This document shows positions 63,961 to 64,000 of a stretch of DNA of 64,000 nt, piece after piece; position 1 is the first letter of the stretch, and every line of letters begins with the position of its first letter. The stretch covers positions 1,057,546 through 1,121,545 of the forward strand of contig NZ_SLWS01000001.1 of the NCBI RefSeq assembly GCF_004345645.1. Reading direction: 5' to 3'. The notes beneath the pieces were generated by a model, which did not search any database, was not told the origin of the DNA, and saw nothing but the letters and a program-made list of their open reading frames with translations. The DNA comes from Actinocrispum wychmicini (GTDB taxonomy: Bacteria > Actinomycetota > Actinomycetes > Mycobacteriales > Pseudonocardiaceae). The position numbers and the translations under genes were made by a program.

Positions 63961-63990
63961 AGCGGCCCCCGGGCAGGGACGGGGGCCGCT
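63961..63990 (+). terminator. Terminator after truA
   Basis: AGCGGCCCCCG (63961-63971) pairs with CGGGGGCCGCT (63980-63990), followed by CTGGTCTTCG at the window edge. Confidence 0.8.
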
Positions 63991-64000
63991 CTGGTCTTCG

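Overview
The window is a high-GC actinomycete chromosome segment. It most likely comes from the Pseudonocardiaceae or a close relative in Pseudonocardiales; this is inferred from gene content, not from a search. Supporting points are the order tRNA-Thr, tRNA-Met, rpmG, hadA, hadB, tRNA-Trp, secE, nusG, rplK, rplA, rplJ, rplL, rpoB, rpoC (the mycobacterial order), a complete mce lipid-import operon, no hadC (which argues against a mycolic-acid producer), and many GTG starts with ATGA/GTGA overlaps.

Layout. 1-3.2 kb, minus strand: an extracellular multidomain protein followed by a siderophore-interacting flavoreductase. 3.6-6.2 kb: a membrane GAF-GGDEF-EAL c-di-GMP protein. 6.2-11.7 kb: tRNA-Thr, tRNA-Met, rpmG, hadAB, an opposing aminotransferase, tRNA-Trp, secE, nusG, rplK, rplA. 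11.7-12.5 kb: an opposing single-pass membrane protein. 12.5-13.7 kb: rplJ-rplL behind an L10-type attenuator leader. 13.7-13.9 kb: a 168-bp inverted-repeat element and terminators. 14.0-25.3 kb: one compact operon encoding the Mce ATPase, two permeases, MceA-F and two Mce-associated proteins. 25.3-26.6 kb: two unrecognised genes. 26.6-34.4 kb: rpoB-rpoC with two similar promoters. 34.4-40.3 kb: an accessory block between rpoC and rpsL (Phd/VapC-type toxin-antitoxin, ABC exporter, DesK/NarL-type two-component system, MGT-type glycosyltransferase with a divergent MarR regulator). 40.3-45.0 kb: str operon rpsL-rpsG-fusA-tuf. 45.0-55.1 kb: S10, spc and related ribosomal genes rpsJ to rplO, closed by a 20-bp-stem terminator. 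55.1-58.5 kb: idi, then secY-adk-map. 58.6-64.0 kb: a DUF1707 protein, then infA-rpmJ-rpsM-(small unknown ORF)-rpsK-rpsD-rpoA-rplQ-truA.

Most genes serve translation, transcription and secretion. The accessory parts are the mce importer, the c-di-GMP protein, the rpoC-rpsL block and the small unknown genes. The least explained signals are RNA and repeat structures: an 18-nt element shared exactly by the rpsL and rpsJ leaders, a competing-hairpin leader before secY, the attenuator before rplJ, the inverted-repeat element after rplL, and a translationally coupled small ORF between rpsM and rpsK. No rRNA genes, CRISPR arrays, prophage or intact transposase genes were seen.
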